64,000 nucleotides of DNA from Acidobacteria bacterium SCN 69-37 (GCA_001724025.1 MEDJ01000001.1:1-64000), one strand, 5' to 3'. Counted from the stretch's first letter, positions 44,265 through 52,526 are shown. Made by a program: numbers and translations. Notes: generated from the letters alone by a model not told the origin.

Positions 44265-44939
44265 ATGGTGAGGACGTCGGCCCCGCTGCTGTCTGTCATG
44301 GTGGCGATTCTGCTGATTCTCGGCAAGGTGCCGCGCAAATCAAAGCCGCGCAGTCTATCTCTCGCTATATGTCTTATCGCTATTCTGATGGCTTCTGGCT
44401 GCGACAGCCGACCGCCTTCGAGTCCGACTGGTGCGTTGGAACCGGGTGCGCCGACCGCCGCGAATCTCCAGCTACGTGCGGGCGTGTATCTGTTTGCGTT
44501 ATATGGGCACAATGCCGTCCTCGACAGGACGAACGGGGCCTCCGTTCCGGGTTGTCCCGGCGTCGACCTGCGCTCGGTCGGGACATTGATAGAGATGGAA
44601 TGGACGGGCACGACGTGGCGGGGGCGCCCCACGACGCCTGCGGGCGGGTCGTTCGAGATGACGATCGAGCCGGGCCCACGATTCCAGGACGGGCCTGCCT
44701 ATGGCCCGGGAGTGGCCGGGTCGCTCGATGGGATGGCGGTCAACACACACAACGTACTTTTGGAACCGCCCGGCGCGACGCACGTCACGATGGCTGGCGC
44801 CCGCCTGGTCGGCGATCTGATGTATAGCGGCAGCGCGGCGACTGGGCAGATCTTGGGCGACGTCGTGTTCGGCACCGCTGAGGGCGAGACCTTTCCGTGT
44901 AACAGCGGCACCGTCAACTGGCAACTCTTCGCCCGATAG
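44265..44939 (+). CDS. Lipoprotein of unknown function
   Basis: A 224-residue protein from the ATG at 44265, which has AGGAGG at ideal spacing. The N-terminus has two hydrophobic stretches, the second ending in the lipobox MASGC at about residue 46, unusually far in; a GTG at 44328 would give a conventional signal. The mature part starts with a Ser/Pro/Thr-rich linker and continues as a beta-rich domain with two cysteines (GCPGVDL, FPCNSGTV) that could pair. No family recognised. Confidence 0.6.
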   Translation: MVRTSAPLLSVMVAILLILGKVPRKSKPRSLSLAICLIAILMASGCDSRPPSSPTGALEPGAPTAANLQLRAGVYLFALYGHNAVLDRTNGASVPGCPGVDLRSVGTLIEMEWTGTTWRGRPTTPAGGSFEMTIEPGPRFQDGPAYGPGVAGSLDGMAVNTHNVLLEPPGATHVTMAGARLVGDLMYSGSAATGQILGDVVFGTAEGETFPCNSGTVNWQLFAR

Positions 44940-45108
44940 CGGCCCGCCTTGAAGGCATTTTCTCGGCCCGACGGCTCTTGCTGTTGGGTTGCCTCCATGG
45001 CCTGACGCCGGTACCGGCGTGCAAGTGTCATGGGAGTGGCGATGAGACCGAGCGGCCGCGATAGGCAAGTCAATTGAAGGGACATAGCACAACTGCTATC
45101 ATCTAGGC

Positions 45109-45498
45109 GTGCCGGCGAAGACCGCACCGTCCAGGAAGCCGCTCAAGTGGGTGGGGAGCAGTCGGAAGAACGTGGCCGCTCTCCCAGAAGACGTACAGGA
45201 CGTGTTCGGTTCCGCCCTACTCGACGTGCAGTACGGTGACACGCCAGACGGCGCTCGGCCATTCGGCGAGGGCCTCCCACATGAGATTTGGAAAATCGTC
45301 GAGGACTTCGATGGCGACACCTATCGAGCCGTGTACACGGCGGCGTTCCCCGAGGTCGTGTATGTGCTGGATGCGTTCATGAAGAAGTCGAAGACGGGCA
45401 TCAAGACCCCGCAGGCTGACAAGGATCGCGTGCTCGCGCGATTCAAGGCGGCGCAGCAGGACTATCTCACCCATCATCGACGCAGGGGAGGGCAGTGA
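45109..45498 (+). CDS. HigB/RelE-superfamily toxin (Gp49-like)
   Basis: A 129-residue protein from the GTG at 45109. After KPLKWVGSSRKNVAALP it has the RelE-like core PFGEGLPHEIWKIVEDFDGDTYRAVY and VVYVLDAFMKKSKTGIKTP, as in phage-derived HigB-type mRNA interferases. Its stop overlaps the start of the antitoxin gene, the usual toxin-first order of hig modules. Confidence 0.85.
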   Translation: MPAKTAPSRKPLKWVGSSRKNVAALPEDVQDVFGSALLDVQYGDTPDGARPFGEGLPHEIWKIVEDFDGDTYRAVYTAAFPEVVYVLDAFMKKSKTGIKTPQADKDRVLARFKAAQQDYLTHHRRRGGQ

Positions 45499-45857
45499 TG
45501 GCCAAGACGACACGGGCACGCGCCGAGCAGACGATCGCGATTGAAGCGAGCAGCGGGAACGTCTTTGAAGACCTGGGTTTGCCGCAGGCCGGCGAGCGCC
45601 TGGCGAAGGCTGAACTCGCGCGGGGTATTCGCCACATTATCGAAGGCAAGCGGTGGACGCAGCGTCGCGCCGCGGAAGTGCTGGCCATTGCGCCGCCGGA
45701 CGTGTCCGATTTGATGCGGGGGAAGCTGGCGCGCTTCAGCCAGGAGCGTCTGGAACGCTTCCTGAACGCGCTGGACATGGATGTGCAGATTCGCGTGCGG
45801 CCGCGGGCGGCCGGGAAAAAGCAGGCGGATGTCACCGTGGAGTTCGTCTCCGTGTAA
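45498..45857 (+). CDS. HigA-type XRE antitoxin
   Basis: A 119-residue helix-turn-helix protein from the ATG at 45498 (GGGAGGG upstream). The motif RWTQRRAAEVLAIAPPDVSD is the XRE DNA-binding helix pair, followed by LARFSQERLERFLNALDMD. It should neutralise the upstream toxin and repress the operon. A decayed near-identical copy lacking the helix-turn-helix is at 14016-14263. Confidence 0.88.
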   Translation: MAKTTRARAEQTIAIEASSGNVFEDLGLPQAGERLAKAELARGIRHIIEGKRWTQRRAAEVLAIAPPDVSDLMRGKLARFSQERLERFLNALDMDVQIRVRPRAAGKKQADVTVEFVSV

Positions 45858-45992
45858 GGGCTGTTCCGGCCTTGGCCATGACCCGCGATGTTATGCTGCT
45901 CGATCGGTAGAGGGCCTTTGCGTTTTCGCAGACGCTCGAGCAACTGGCAGGCGAAGGATTGTCTTTTTGCGTCCGGCTCCAGATGGGGGGCA

Positions 45993-46199
45993 ATGATTGC
46001 CGTAGCAAGAAGCGTCGGTGTGGCTCTCTTTATCTTCACTCTCGGGTGCGGTCGCCAGCCGACGGCGCCGAGCGCTCCTGTTCCCGAGTTTCCCCCCGCC
46101 CCCAATTGGCGTTCCAACTCATCAGATGAATCGCCCCGGGAATCTGAGCGGGCTCGGAGCGTGACTCAGGCCGCTGTCGCTGTGGCCTGCGCATGGTAG
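45993..46199 (+). CDS. Short lipoprotein, probably truncated
   Basis: A 68-residue frame with signal peptide and lipobox (FIFTLGCGRQ) followed by a Pro-rich linker typical of lipoprotein tethers in this window. It ends soon after with no domain. It is most likely the 5' remnant of a longer lipoprotein gene. A GGGG run precedes the ATG. Confidence 0.4.
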   Translation: MIAVARSVGVALFIFTLGCGRQPTAPSAPVPEFPPAPNWRSNSSDESPRESERARSVTQAAVAVACAW

Positions 46200-46302
46200 T
46201 TCGCTTTGTACTCCGCCAGTGGCAAGTCGTCCAGGGGCTCAAGCAGATTGAAGTCCGCGCCTCACGTCGCACCTGGGCCACACGCCAGGCAGGGCAGTTG
46301 AA

Positions 46303-46654
46303 CTAGACCGCGGGCGGTCCGATCGACAAGATGAGTAGGGACACGCTGGCAGACTGGACCAGTTGCTCGACCCGATGCCGCTCACTCCGTAACAGGACTT
46401 CAATCTCGCGGGTGCCGGCGTTGCCAACGTCGAGCCAGATCACCTTCGGGGGTGCGCCTTCGAGAAAACTACGCTCGCGGAAGTCCGTGTCCTTGGACAC
46501 GACGGCGAAGCCGCTTGCCTTCGCGCAATCCCAGATCTCTGCGTCCGCCCTCTGGCGCAGCCCGACGTCGCGGACATGGAGAGAGTCGGGATACTCGGCA
46601 CGCAGCCGCTCGACCAGCGCCGGACTGAGATTCGCGTCAGAAGAGCAGCTTCAC
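46303..46654 (-). pseudogene. DUF5615 PIN-like toxin, single-base frameshift
   Basis: From a GTG at 46654 the gene reads KLLF, then an extra base shifts the frame. The remainder (DANLSPALVERLRAEYPDS, SKDTDFRERSFLEGAPPKV, WLDVGNAGTREIE) is an intact DUF5615 protein of the PIN-like fold, including the catalytic Asp residues. The shift at about 46640 is either a true mutation or a sequencing error. The GTG overlaps the DUF433 stop (GTGA). Confidence 0.8.
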
Positions 46655-46896
46655 GCCACCGAATTCGCGAGACGACGCTCACGGGCAGCGGCGAACGAGA
46701 GGGCGGCACGAATGTCCTGCCGCTCGAGGTCAGGAAAATCGCGCAGGATCTCGTCCTCGCTCATGCCGCCGGCAAGATACTCGAGGACATCGTAGACGGT
46801 GATCCGCGTGCCCCTGATGCAGGGCTTGCCGCTGCGAACGGACGGATTCACGGTGACCCGCTGCTGCCATCCCACGGTGGAATTGTAACCCTTCAC
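46651..46896 (-). CDS. DUF433 antitoxin-like protein
   Basis: An 81-residue protein with the DUF433 signature RVTVNPSVRSGKPCIRGTRI and YDVLEYLAGGMSEDEILRDF, a winged-helix-like fold regularly paired with DUF5615 PIN-like proteins. It precedes and overlaps that partner, forming a toxin-antitoxin-type module. Confidence 0.85.
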   Translation of the reverse strand: MKGYNSTVGWQQRVTVNPSVRSGKPCIRGTRITVYDVLEYLAGGMSEDEILRDFPDLERQDIRAALSFAAARERRLANSVA

Positions 46897-47064
46897 ACAC
46901 CGCGTCGCCCTTCGTTTCCGTCAAGCGACGCCGGAGCGGCGGGCGAGTCGTGGTCGTGGTCGTCAGACCCTGAATCCGGCGCGACTCATGTGCCAGGCCG
47001 AGAGACCCTAGTTGGCTCTTGCAGTCATACACGTATGGGCCGGGCGCCGAACTAGAATGGTCGC

Positions 47065-47877
47065 GTGATCGACGCATTCACCTCGTGGCCGGCGATCTGG
47101 CAGGCGCTCGCGGCGGCGACCTTCACCTGGGGCCTGACGGCCCTTGGCGCGGGCGTCGTCTTCTTCTTCAAGGAAGTCAGCCGGAAAGCCCTCGACGGCG
47201 CGCTCGGCTTCACCGCCGGCGTGATGATCGCGGCCAGCTTCTGGTCGCTCCTCAATCCGGCCATCGCGCTGTCCGAGGAGATGGGCATGGTGAAGTGGCT
47301 GCCGCCGCTCATCGGGTTCCTGGCCGGCGCGTTCTCCATGCGGCTCATCGACTACGTGCTGCCGCACATCCACCTGTTCGGCAGGATGTCCGACGCCGAG
47401 GGGATGAAGACCTCGTGGCGACGCACCACGTTGATGGTCCTCGCCATCACGCTGCACAACATTCCGGAGGGACTGGCGATTGGCGTGGCCTTCGGCGCCG
47501 TGGCCGCCGGATACGAGTCGGCGACGCTTGCCGGCGCCGTGGCGCTCGCCATCGGTATCGGCATCCAGAACTGTCCGGAAGGGACGGCCGTGTCCGTTCC
47601 GCTGCGGCGCGAAGGCCTGTCACGCGGCAAGGCATGGTGGTACGGCCAGATGTCGGCCGTGGTCGAGCCCTTCGCGGCCGTGGCGGGCGCGCTCGCGGTC
47701 ACGATCATGCAGCCGGTCCTGCCGTATGCGCTGGCCTTTGCCGCCGGCGCGATGATCTTCGTCACCGTCGAAGAGGTCATTCCGGAATCGCAGTCGGGTG
47801 GCCACGCCGACATCGCGACACTCGGGGCGATCGTCGGGTTCGCCGTGATGATGACGCTCGACGTCGCACTCGGATAA
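47065..47877 (+). CDS. ZIP-family divalent metal transporter
   Basis: A 270-residue membrane protein read from the GTG at 47065. The metal-site helices are clear: ITLHNIPEGLAIGVAFG and the GIGIQNCPEGTAVSVPL pair, plus EEVIPESQSGGHAD. The architecture is that of GufA/ZupT-like ZIP importers (zinc, iron or manganese). It is monocistronic, preceded by the decayed TA region. Confidence 0.92.
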   Translation: MIDAFTSWPAIWQALAAATFTWGLTALGAGVVFFFKEVSRKALDGALGFTAGVMIAASFWSLLNPAIALSEEMGMVKWLPPLIGFLAGAFSMRLIDYVLPHIHLFGRMSDAEGMKTSWRRTTLMVLAITLHNIPEGLAIGVAFGAVAAGYESATLAGAVALAIGIGIQNCPEGTAVSVPLRREGLSRGKAWWYGQMSAVVEPFAAVAGALAVTIMQPVLPYALAFAAGAMIFVTVEEVIPESQSGGHADIATLGAIVGFAVMMTLDVALG

Positions 47878-47947
47878 CCGGGCGGACGCTTGCGGCTGGT
47901 CGCAGGAGCGGACTCGAACTGACGGGAGCGGCGCCGCGGGACGCGTG

Positions 47948-48087
47948 TCACCCCCACGTCGTCGTGCGTTCGTGCAGGGTCGTGAATGCGATACGCCACC
48001 GCGCGGGATATCGCTGCACGTTCAGCGCGGGATCGATCGGCAGCAGCCAGCCCGCGCCGCCACCGGGAGCCGAAGCAGTGCCGAGGC
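47948..48087 (-). repeat. 140-bp duplicate of the regulator 3' end
   Basis: This stretch is about 90 percent identical to 49242-49383, the final codons of the winged-helix regulator gene (LHERTTTWG end). Both copies point the same way, so they form direct repeats 1,294 bp apart that bracket the VapBC-like pair. Confidence 0.85.
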
Positions 48088-48177
48088 ACGGTGAAGCGCT
48101 CGGCGTCCTCTGATCTGCCGAGGGGCCGTCAATTCGAAGGATGGCTGATCGATACCTCGCTGTGGGCCGTTGTCCGC

Positions 48178-48555
48178 TCAGACAATGACGACCTGCAGGC
48201 GCGGATCGAGCCGCCGCAAGTCGTCTGGATCGCTGGTCAGCACGGCCTGTCCGGCCCGCTGCGCGCACACGACCACGTGGGCGTCGACGATGTCGCTCGT
48301 GTCGCGCGCGGCGAGGAGCAAGCCGGTTGCGGTCGCGTCGGGACCATCCAGCGCGACGAGGTCGGTGCCGGCTTGCCGGATGAGCCGTGCGACGCGAGCC
48401 TGCCGTGCCGGTTGTCGAACGACCTGGGCCAAGGCGGTGGCGGGAACGGTGAGCCGTGCACCACGCTGGGCGGCTCGGGCGACGAGCGCCAGCACGCGCC
48501 GGTCGCCGCGATCGAGGGCGATCAGGCCCCCGGCGTCGAAGGTGAGTCCACTCAC
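48178..48555 (-). CDS. PIN-domain (VapC-like) toxin
   Basis: A 125-residue PIN protein: first Asp in LTFDAGGLIALD, Glu position replaced by a loop AALAQVVRQ-like segment, then DTSDIVDAHVVVCA and TSDPDDLRRLD with the later acidic residues. The GTG at 48555 overlaps the antitoxin stop (GTGA). PIN toxins are Mg-dependent RNases. Confidence 0.85.
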   Translation of the reverse strand: MSGLTFDAGGLIALDRGDRRVLALVARAAQRGARLTVPATALAQVVRQPARQARVARLIRQAGTDLVALDGPDATATGLLLAARDTSDIVDAHVVVCAQRAGQAVLTSDPDDLRRLDPRLQVVIV

Positions 48556-48827
48556 GCGACGTTCCGGCGGGACGTGCGCCGTGCACGCCGGGGCTTCACA
48601 CCGAGCACGCCATCGGCCCACGCGCGTTCCTCGGCGGTCAACGGTCCCCCTGTGTCGCGCAAGGCTTCGTCGAGCATCTCCCGCCATCCGGCCGCGTCGT
48701 GCAGGGCCACCCGCACGGCATGAGTCACGAATCCCGACACACTCGACGCCTGCCCGGCGGCAACGAGACGCCGGACTTCGTCGAGTTGGTCGTTGTCCAG
48801 CGTGATGGTCACCTTGCTTGTTGCCAT
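48552..48827 (-). CDS. VapB-like ribbon-helix-helix antitoxin
   Basis: A 91-residue protein starting ATSKVTITLDNDQLDEVRRL, a ribbon-helix-helix strand and helix, followed by VSGFVTHAVRVAL. The C-terminal half would bind the PIN toxin. An ATG 12 bases upstream (48839) is an alternative start. Three ATACC repeats lie over the start region. Confidence 0.85.
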   Translation of the reverse strand: MATSKVTITLDNDQLDEVRRLVAAGQASSVSGFVTHAVRVALHDAAGWREMLDEALRDTGGPLTAEERAWADGVLGVKPRRARRTSRRNVA

Positions 48828-48842
48828 ACCGAATACCATACC
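48826..48842. promoter_or_regulatory. ATACC repeats at the VapB start, possible operator
   Basis: ATACC occurs at 48826-48830, 48833-48837 and 48838-48842. Short direct repeats at the start of RHH antitoxin genes commonly serve as autoregulatory operators; this is inferred. Confidence 0.3.
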
Positions 48843-48892
48843 CCGCCCGAGCGATGCCCGCAACGTTCCGGCATACACAATCACCAGTGCCC

Positions 48893-49117
48893 GAGGGGGC
48901 AGACAGGCATCTTTCCGGGATCAGCCTTGTCGTGCTGGCGGCCGTTGCGGTTGGGCAGAGTGGATCGCAGTCGCTGGCCGAACCTGGCGCATTGCGAAAC
49001 GACCGATGCGAATGCCGCGGCGAGCCGGCTACGGCCGTCGTCCAGCCCGGCGAGGTGTGGATCGGCACGCACGAGCGCGACGTGATTGTCGTGCTCGGTA
49101 ATGGCGCCGAGGTCTGA
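48893..49117 (+). pseudogene. Fragment resembling the start of an RTX calcium-binding protein
   Basis: The plus frame has a signal-like hydrophobic stretch (GISLVVLAAVAVG) and then CRGEPATAVVQPGEVWIGTH with ERDVIVVLGNGAEV, which recalls the cysteine-loop and first GGxG-type unit of RTX-like proteins, ending at a stop. Only about 70 residues remain. The assignment is weak. Confidence 0.3.
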
Positions 49118-49142
49118 ACCAATTTCGGCGACGATCCGGTCT

Positions 49143-49224
49143 GCGTCCACGGTCGACAACGTTCGAGAAGATCGACGCGTTCGCCGCCGGCCGGCGCAGC
49201 GGGAATGAGCTGACGGCTCCGTAG
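49143..49224 (+). pseudogene. C-terminal relic of a D-2-hydroxyacid dehydrogenase gene
   Basis: The frame ends IDAFAAGRRSGNELTAP-stop, almost the same as the last residues (IEAFAAGRRSGNELTPA) of the intact dehydrogenase gene at 57102-58106. The upstream bases match too, but with a one-base frameshift. The rest of the gene is absent. Confidence 0.8.
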
Positions 49225-49242
49225 GGCGTACCTCGTACGGCG

Positions 49243-50697
49243 TCACCCCCACGTCGTCGTGCGTTCGTGCAGGGTGGTCAGCGCGGTACGCCACCGCGCG
49301 GGATCTCGCTGCACATTCAGCGACGGATCGATCGGCAGCAGCCAGCCTGCGCCGCCACCGGGAGCCGAAGCCAGTGCCGAGGCGACGAGCCCGGCCGCCT
49401 CGTCCGGGCGGCCAGATCGTTCGAGCAGCAGCGCCCGCGCCATCGCGTCGTCGACCGGCATCGCGCCGCCGTCGCTCTCGGTATCAGCGGAGGGGCCACC
49501 GGCCGTGCCGGCCCGAAGCACACGCAGTGTGGCATGCGCCATCGGATGACGCGGCACGCGTGTCAGCGCTTCCTGCAGCGCGGAGCAGGCAGCGGTCGGA
49601 TCGCCGCGCCGCTCGTGCAGGGCGGCCGCGGCGTACCACGCCGCCGCGCAGCATTCGCGCGAGAACAGGTGGTGCAGCGGTTCGAGTTCCCGTTCGCGAT
49701 CGAAGTGCGTCAGGGCCTCCTCGTCCGCACCGCGCGCAAGACAGAGCAGTCCCTTCAGCCAGTGAATCGCCGCGCCCGAGAAGCCTGACGGTCCCGCGCT
49801 CGCCATGGCCTCGAGCGCCGGATCGAGTTCGCGCTCGGCGAGATCGAGCTCGTTGCGGGCGACGTGCACGGTGGCGATCAGCCAGTGTGCAACCGCGAGG
49901 CCGCGCCGTAACTGCAGCGTCCGTCGCGCCGCGCGCAGTCGCTGTTCGCCCCAGCTGCACCACGCGAGTCGCAGATGATGCGCCCAGTGATCGGGTTCGA
50001 GCCGGATGGCCTCGACGACGGCGCCGATGGCGCGTCGACGATCGCCCGTCGCATCCACGACGAAGCCGTAGGTCGCCCACGCTTCGGCCAGCGCCGGCGC
50101 CAGGCGGCGCGCTTCGAGCGCGTGACGGACCGATGCGCGCAGCGCATGTTCATCCGGCGCGTCGGCAGAGCGCGTGCCGTGAAAGCGGAGGATGTACGCG
50201 TTGGCGAGGCCCACGTGCGCCAGGGCGTTGTCCGGCGCGGTCTCCACGACGCGGGCAAACAGCGTCACGGCCGCGTCGACGCGTTCGGTCACCAGTGTCT
50301 CGAGCATCGTCCGCCCATCGAGCAGCGCGAGGTGTGGCGCCATCAGGGCGTCGAGCTCCGCGTCGCTCAGGCCCTGCTCGTCGCGCGCGACGGAGATGAC
50401 GAAGCGGTAGCCGAGGCGCGGGACCGTGGCGATGTAGCGTTCCGGATCGGACGGGTCGAGGGTCGCGCGCAGGCGCGAGATGGCCTGCGCCAGGCTGTTG
50501 TCGCTCACCGCGTGATGCGGCCAGCCGATCGCGATCAGTTCGTCTTTCGCCAGCAGCTCGCCGGGACGCGAGACCAGGGCTTCGAGCAGGTTGAAGAGGC
50601 GGGGCTGCAGGGGGATCGCGGTCTCGTCGCGCAGCAGAAACCGTCCCCGCGGGTCGAGCCGGAACGGGCCGAACCGGAAACCGCTGCCTGACGGCAT
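49243..50697 (-). CDS. Winged-helix (OmpR/CadC-type) transcriptional regulator with TPR repeats
   Basis: A 484-residue protein. Residues 1-100 are a Trans_reg_C winged helix (FRFGPFRLDPRGRFLL, LLEALVSRPGELLAKDELI, DNSLAQAISRLRATL, YIATVPRLGYRFV). The rest is a helical TPR array (HVGLANAYILRFHG, EAWATYGFVVDATGD). There is no receiver or membrane helix. The ATG at 50697 is preferred because the alternative at 50733 lies inside a strong hairpin. Such proteins sense through protein contacts; the target genes are unknown. Its 3' end is duplicated at 47948-48087. Confidence 0.85.
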   Translation of the reverse strand: MPSGSGFRFGPFRLDPRGRFLLRDETAIPLQPRLFNLLEALVSRPGELLAKDELIAIGWPHHAVSDNSLAQAISRLRATLDPSDPERYIATVPRLGYRFVISVARDEQGLSDAELDALMAPHLALLDGRTMLETLVTERVDAAVTLFARVVETAPDNALAHVGLANAYILRFHGTRSADAPDEHALRASVRHALEARRLAPALAEAWATYGFVVDATGDRRRAIGAVVEAIRLEPDHWAHHLRLAWCSWGEQRLRAARRTLQLRRGLAVAHWLIATVHVARNELDLAERELDPALEAMASAGPSGFSGAAIHWLKGLLCLARGADEEALTHFDRERELEPLHHLFSRECCAAAWYAAAALHERRGDPTAACSALQEALTRVPRHPMAHATLRVLRAGTAGGPSADTESDGGAMPVDDAMARALLLERSGRPDEAAGLVASALASAPGGGAGWLLPIDPSLNVQRDPARWRTALTTLHERTTTWG

Positions 50698-50721
50698 GCG
50701 GCATTCTACGGGCAGAAGAGC

Positions 50722-50751
50722 GGGGCGGGACATGAAAAAGTGTCCCGCCCC
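50722..50751. repeat. 11-bp perfect hairpin
   Basis: GGGGCGGGACA and its complement TGTCCCGCCCC flank an 8-base A-rich loop. It lies between the helical-protein gene stop (50780) and the regulator start. No T-tract follows on either strand, so it may be a transcript-stabilising or weak termination hairpin. Confidence 0.6.
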
Positions 50752-50779
50752 TGTTGGGTCACCATCGGTGGCGTCCGAC

Positions 50780-51553
50780 TTACGACGCCTTGTCCAGCAC
50801 CTCCTTCAGTTCGACCGGCGGGCTGCCGGCCACCTCGGATGACGCCTCGCCCGGCACGTCGTCCACCGTCGCCACCTCGATCGGGGCCGGCACCGACGCC
50901 ACGACCGGCGTCGTCACGGTTTTCGAGGAAGGTGACTGGCCTTCCATGTGCCGGGCCCCGCGCCACTCGGCCAGTCGCACGCCGTCGCCGCGAAGCGTGT
51001 TCGCGACGGCGACGTCGAGGTCGCGAATCGCGTCGAAGCCCAGAGCCAGGGCGCCTTCGAGTCCTGCCTGCGCTTTCACTCGCGATCGGCGGCTGTCCTG
51101 CTGGACGTTGATGGCCTGCTCCAGGTCGCCGACCAGCTCGCGGAGCTCCGTGAGGAACGTCGGCGGCATGCCGAGTCTCACGAAGCGGTCCACTCGCTGC
51201 GCAGCTTCCTCCATGAACAGCCGCGCCGAGGCCAGCACGACCGTGGCCGAGTGCCGGCGTGGCATCCGGAAAGGATGCGTGCCGGGCCCGGCCTTGTCGA
51301 TCCGCCGCCCCGTGGCGGCGATCGCCTTCATGGCCTCGACGACCGCCCGCCGCGTGGTCGTGCGGACGCGCTGGGCATCCGCACGAGCCTTCGTGCGTCG
51401 AGTGAGGTACTCCTCGAACGCCGACACGGCTTCGGCCACCCTGGTGAACGCCCGTCCACCTTCTGAGAACTCCGGAAACACGTCACGGTTGACCATCCCG
51501 AAGTTTCGTACCCGAACGAACATTTCGTACTTCAGTCGTTGTGCTTTTTGCAT
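50780..51553 (-). CDS. All-helical protein of unknown function beside repeat arrays
   Basis: A 257-residue protein from the ATG at 51553 (GGAG upstream). It begins MQKAQRLKYEMFVRVRNFG, then NRDVFPEFSEGGRAFTRVAE. Three or four long amphipathic helices follow, rich in Arg, Glu and Ala, ending in a disordered Ser/Val/Pro tail after about residue 200. It has no cysteines, signal peptide or membrane segment, so it is cytoplasmic and probably a helical bundle. I do not recognise a family. Its 5' end faces the two repeat arrays at 51655-52274, suggesting it could bind them; that is conjecture. Confidence 0.65.
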   Translation of the reverse strand: MQKAQRLKYEMFVRVRNFGMVNRDVFPEFSEGGRAFTRVAEAVSAFEEYLTRRTKARADAQRVRTTTRRAVVEAMKAIAATGRRIDKAGPGTHPFRMPRRHSATVVLASARLFMEEAAQRVDRFVRLGMPPTFLTELRELVGDLEQAINVQQDSRRSRVKAQAGLEGALALGFDAIRDLDVAVANTLRGDGVRLAEWRGARHMEGQSPSSKTVTTPVVASVPAPIEVATVDDVPGEASSEVAGSPPVELKEVLDKAS

Positions 51554-51654
51554 CGTTGCCCGCTCCTTTGCGGGTGCGGGCATCGTCGCGCGGGCGGATG
51601 GGCGAAGTCGTGAACAAACCCTGAACGAACGCTGAAAAGACGTTCACATCCGGG

Positions 51655-51940
51655 TTGACGACGCGGCGGATCGACGTCGACGGGTCTTCTATCCGACTGC
51701 GGCACCTCGTCTGCGTCACTGCGTTCGGGCGCGTGTGTCGGTGTCGCGGATCGCGTGCAGGACGTGCCGGGGCGCGTGTCCTGATTCGACGAGTCGTGTG
51801 CCTCACTCGACGACGCTTCTGCGTCGGATCAACCGGTCGTCTGCATCACGTCGACGCCCCGCGTGCATCACGTTGACGAGGCGCGTGAGTCACTCCGACG
51901 ACCCGCGTGACCGACCTGACGACGATCCGGCACGGCAACG
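51655..51940 (+). repeat. Array A: about 13 degenerate 21-22 bp tandem repeats
   Basis: Units begin at 51655, 51677, 51699, 51721, 51743, 51765, 51787, 51808, 51830, 51851, 51873, 51895 and 51917. The clearest read TCGACG-x-x-GCGTG-x-x-TCAC; GACG near the start and GTG-xx-TCAC at the end recur. Unit length is 21-22 bp, so the series is not coding. It is divergent in sequence but strictly periodic. Confidence 0.75.
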
Positions 51941-51981
51941 TGTTGATGGCAACGGACATGCCCAACGGGTCGCCGATCGTC

Positions 51982-52274
51982 GTCAGGAAGGTCACGCGAC
52001 CTGTTCAGGTGATGCCGCGCAGGCGTCGGAGTGAGACACGCGCCCGGTCACAGTGGATCACGCGATCTGGAGACCCGATGCGCGCGATCCGTCAGGTGAT
52101 GCCGGTGATCTGTTGCCGCGAGTCTGGCGACCTGGAAGGTGATGTCGGCGACCCGTTCTGGCTGCACTGGTGAACCGTTGATGCAATGCAGGTGACATGT
52201 CCAGGTGAGACACGCGCGCCGGCGGGGAAGTCGGGTGAGCCGTTGGGGGAGTCGGATGACTTGTTGCAGTCATC
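51982..52274 (-). repeat. Array B: about 13 degenerate 21-22 bp repeats, opposite orientation
   Basis: Units begin at 51982, 52003, 52025, 52047, 52069, 52091, 52112, 52134, 52155, 52177, 52199, 52221 and 52242. Most start GT(C/T) or GGA and carry GGTGA and CACGCG or GGCGA-like blocks, which are the reverse complement of array A motifs. The two arrays meet tail to tail around 51941-51981. Confidence 0.75.
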
Positions 52275-52526
52275 GCCGCGGGCTCCGCGACCGGCGCGAT
52301 CCTGTGCCGTCGCGGAGGCTCGAGGAGAACGACGGTTCTCTGTCTCTTTGCTGCCGCAACACGCCTCCGGCCTCTCGTCCCTCACGCTGACACCTCCCGC
52401 CAGAGTTTGACGGCCGTCAACATTCGCCTTGCGCAGGCGCTGTAGCCTCGGCGCACCGTCGGTCACGGCCCACGAATCCGCGTGCGGCTGTCCAGGGCGG
52501 TTCAGCAGGAGGTCGAGGCGGGCACG
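52275..52526. other. Leader of the oxidase operon, no gene recognised
   Basis: No repeat unit or gene is visible here. TTGACGGCCGTCAA at 52407-52420 is a perfect 14-bp palindrome, a possible regulator site or promoter element for the oxidase operon that starts at 52527. Confidence 0.4.

Noticed and set aside
46180-46290. Possible C-terminal IS3-type transposase scrap on the minus strand (LPLAEYKANYHAQ)
   Set aside because: Only about 25 residues with no catalytic residue; too short to support.
51655-52274. CRISPR array
   Set aside because: Units are contiguous without spacers, only 21-22 bp, highly divergent, and switch orientation; no cas genes are nearby.
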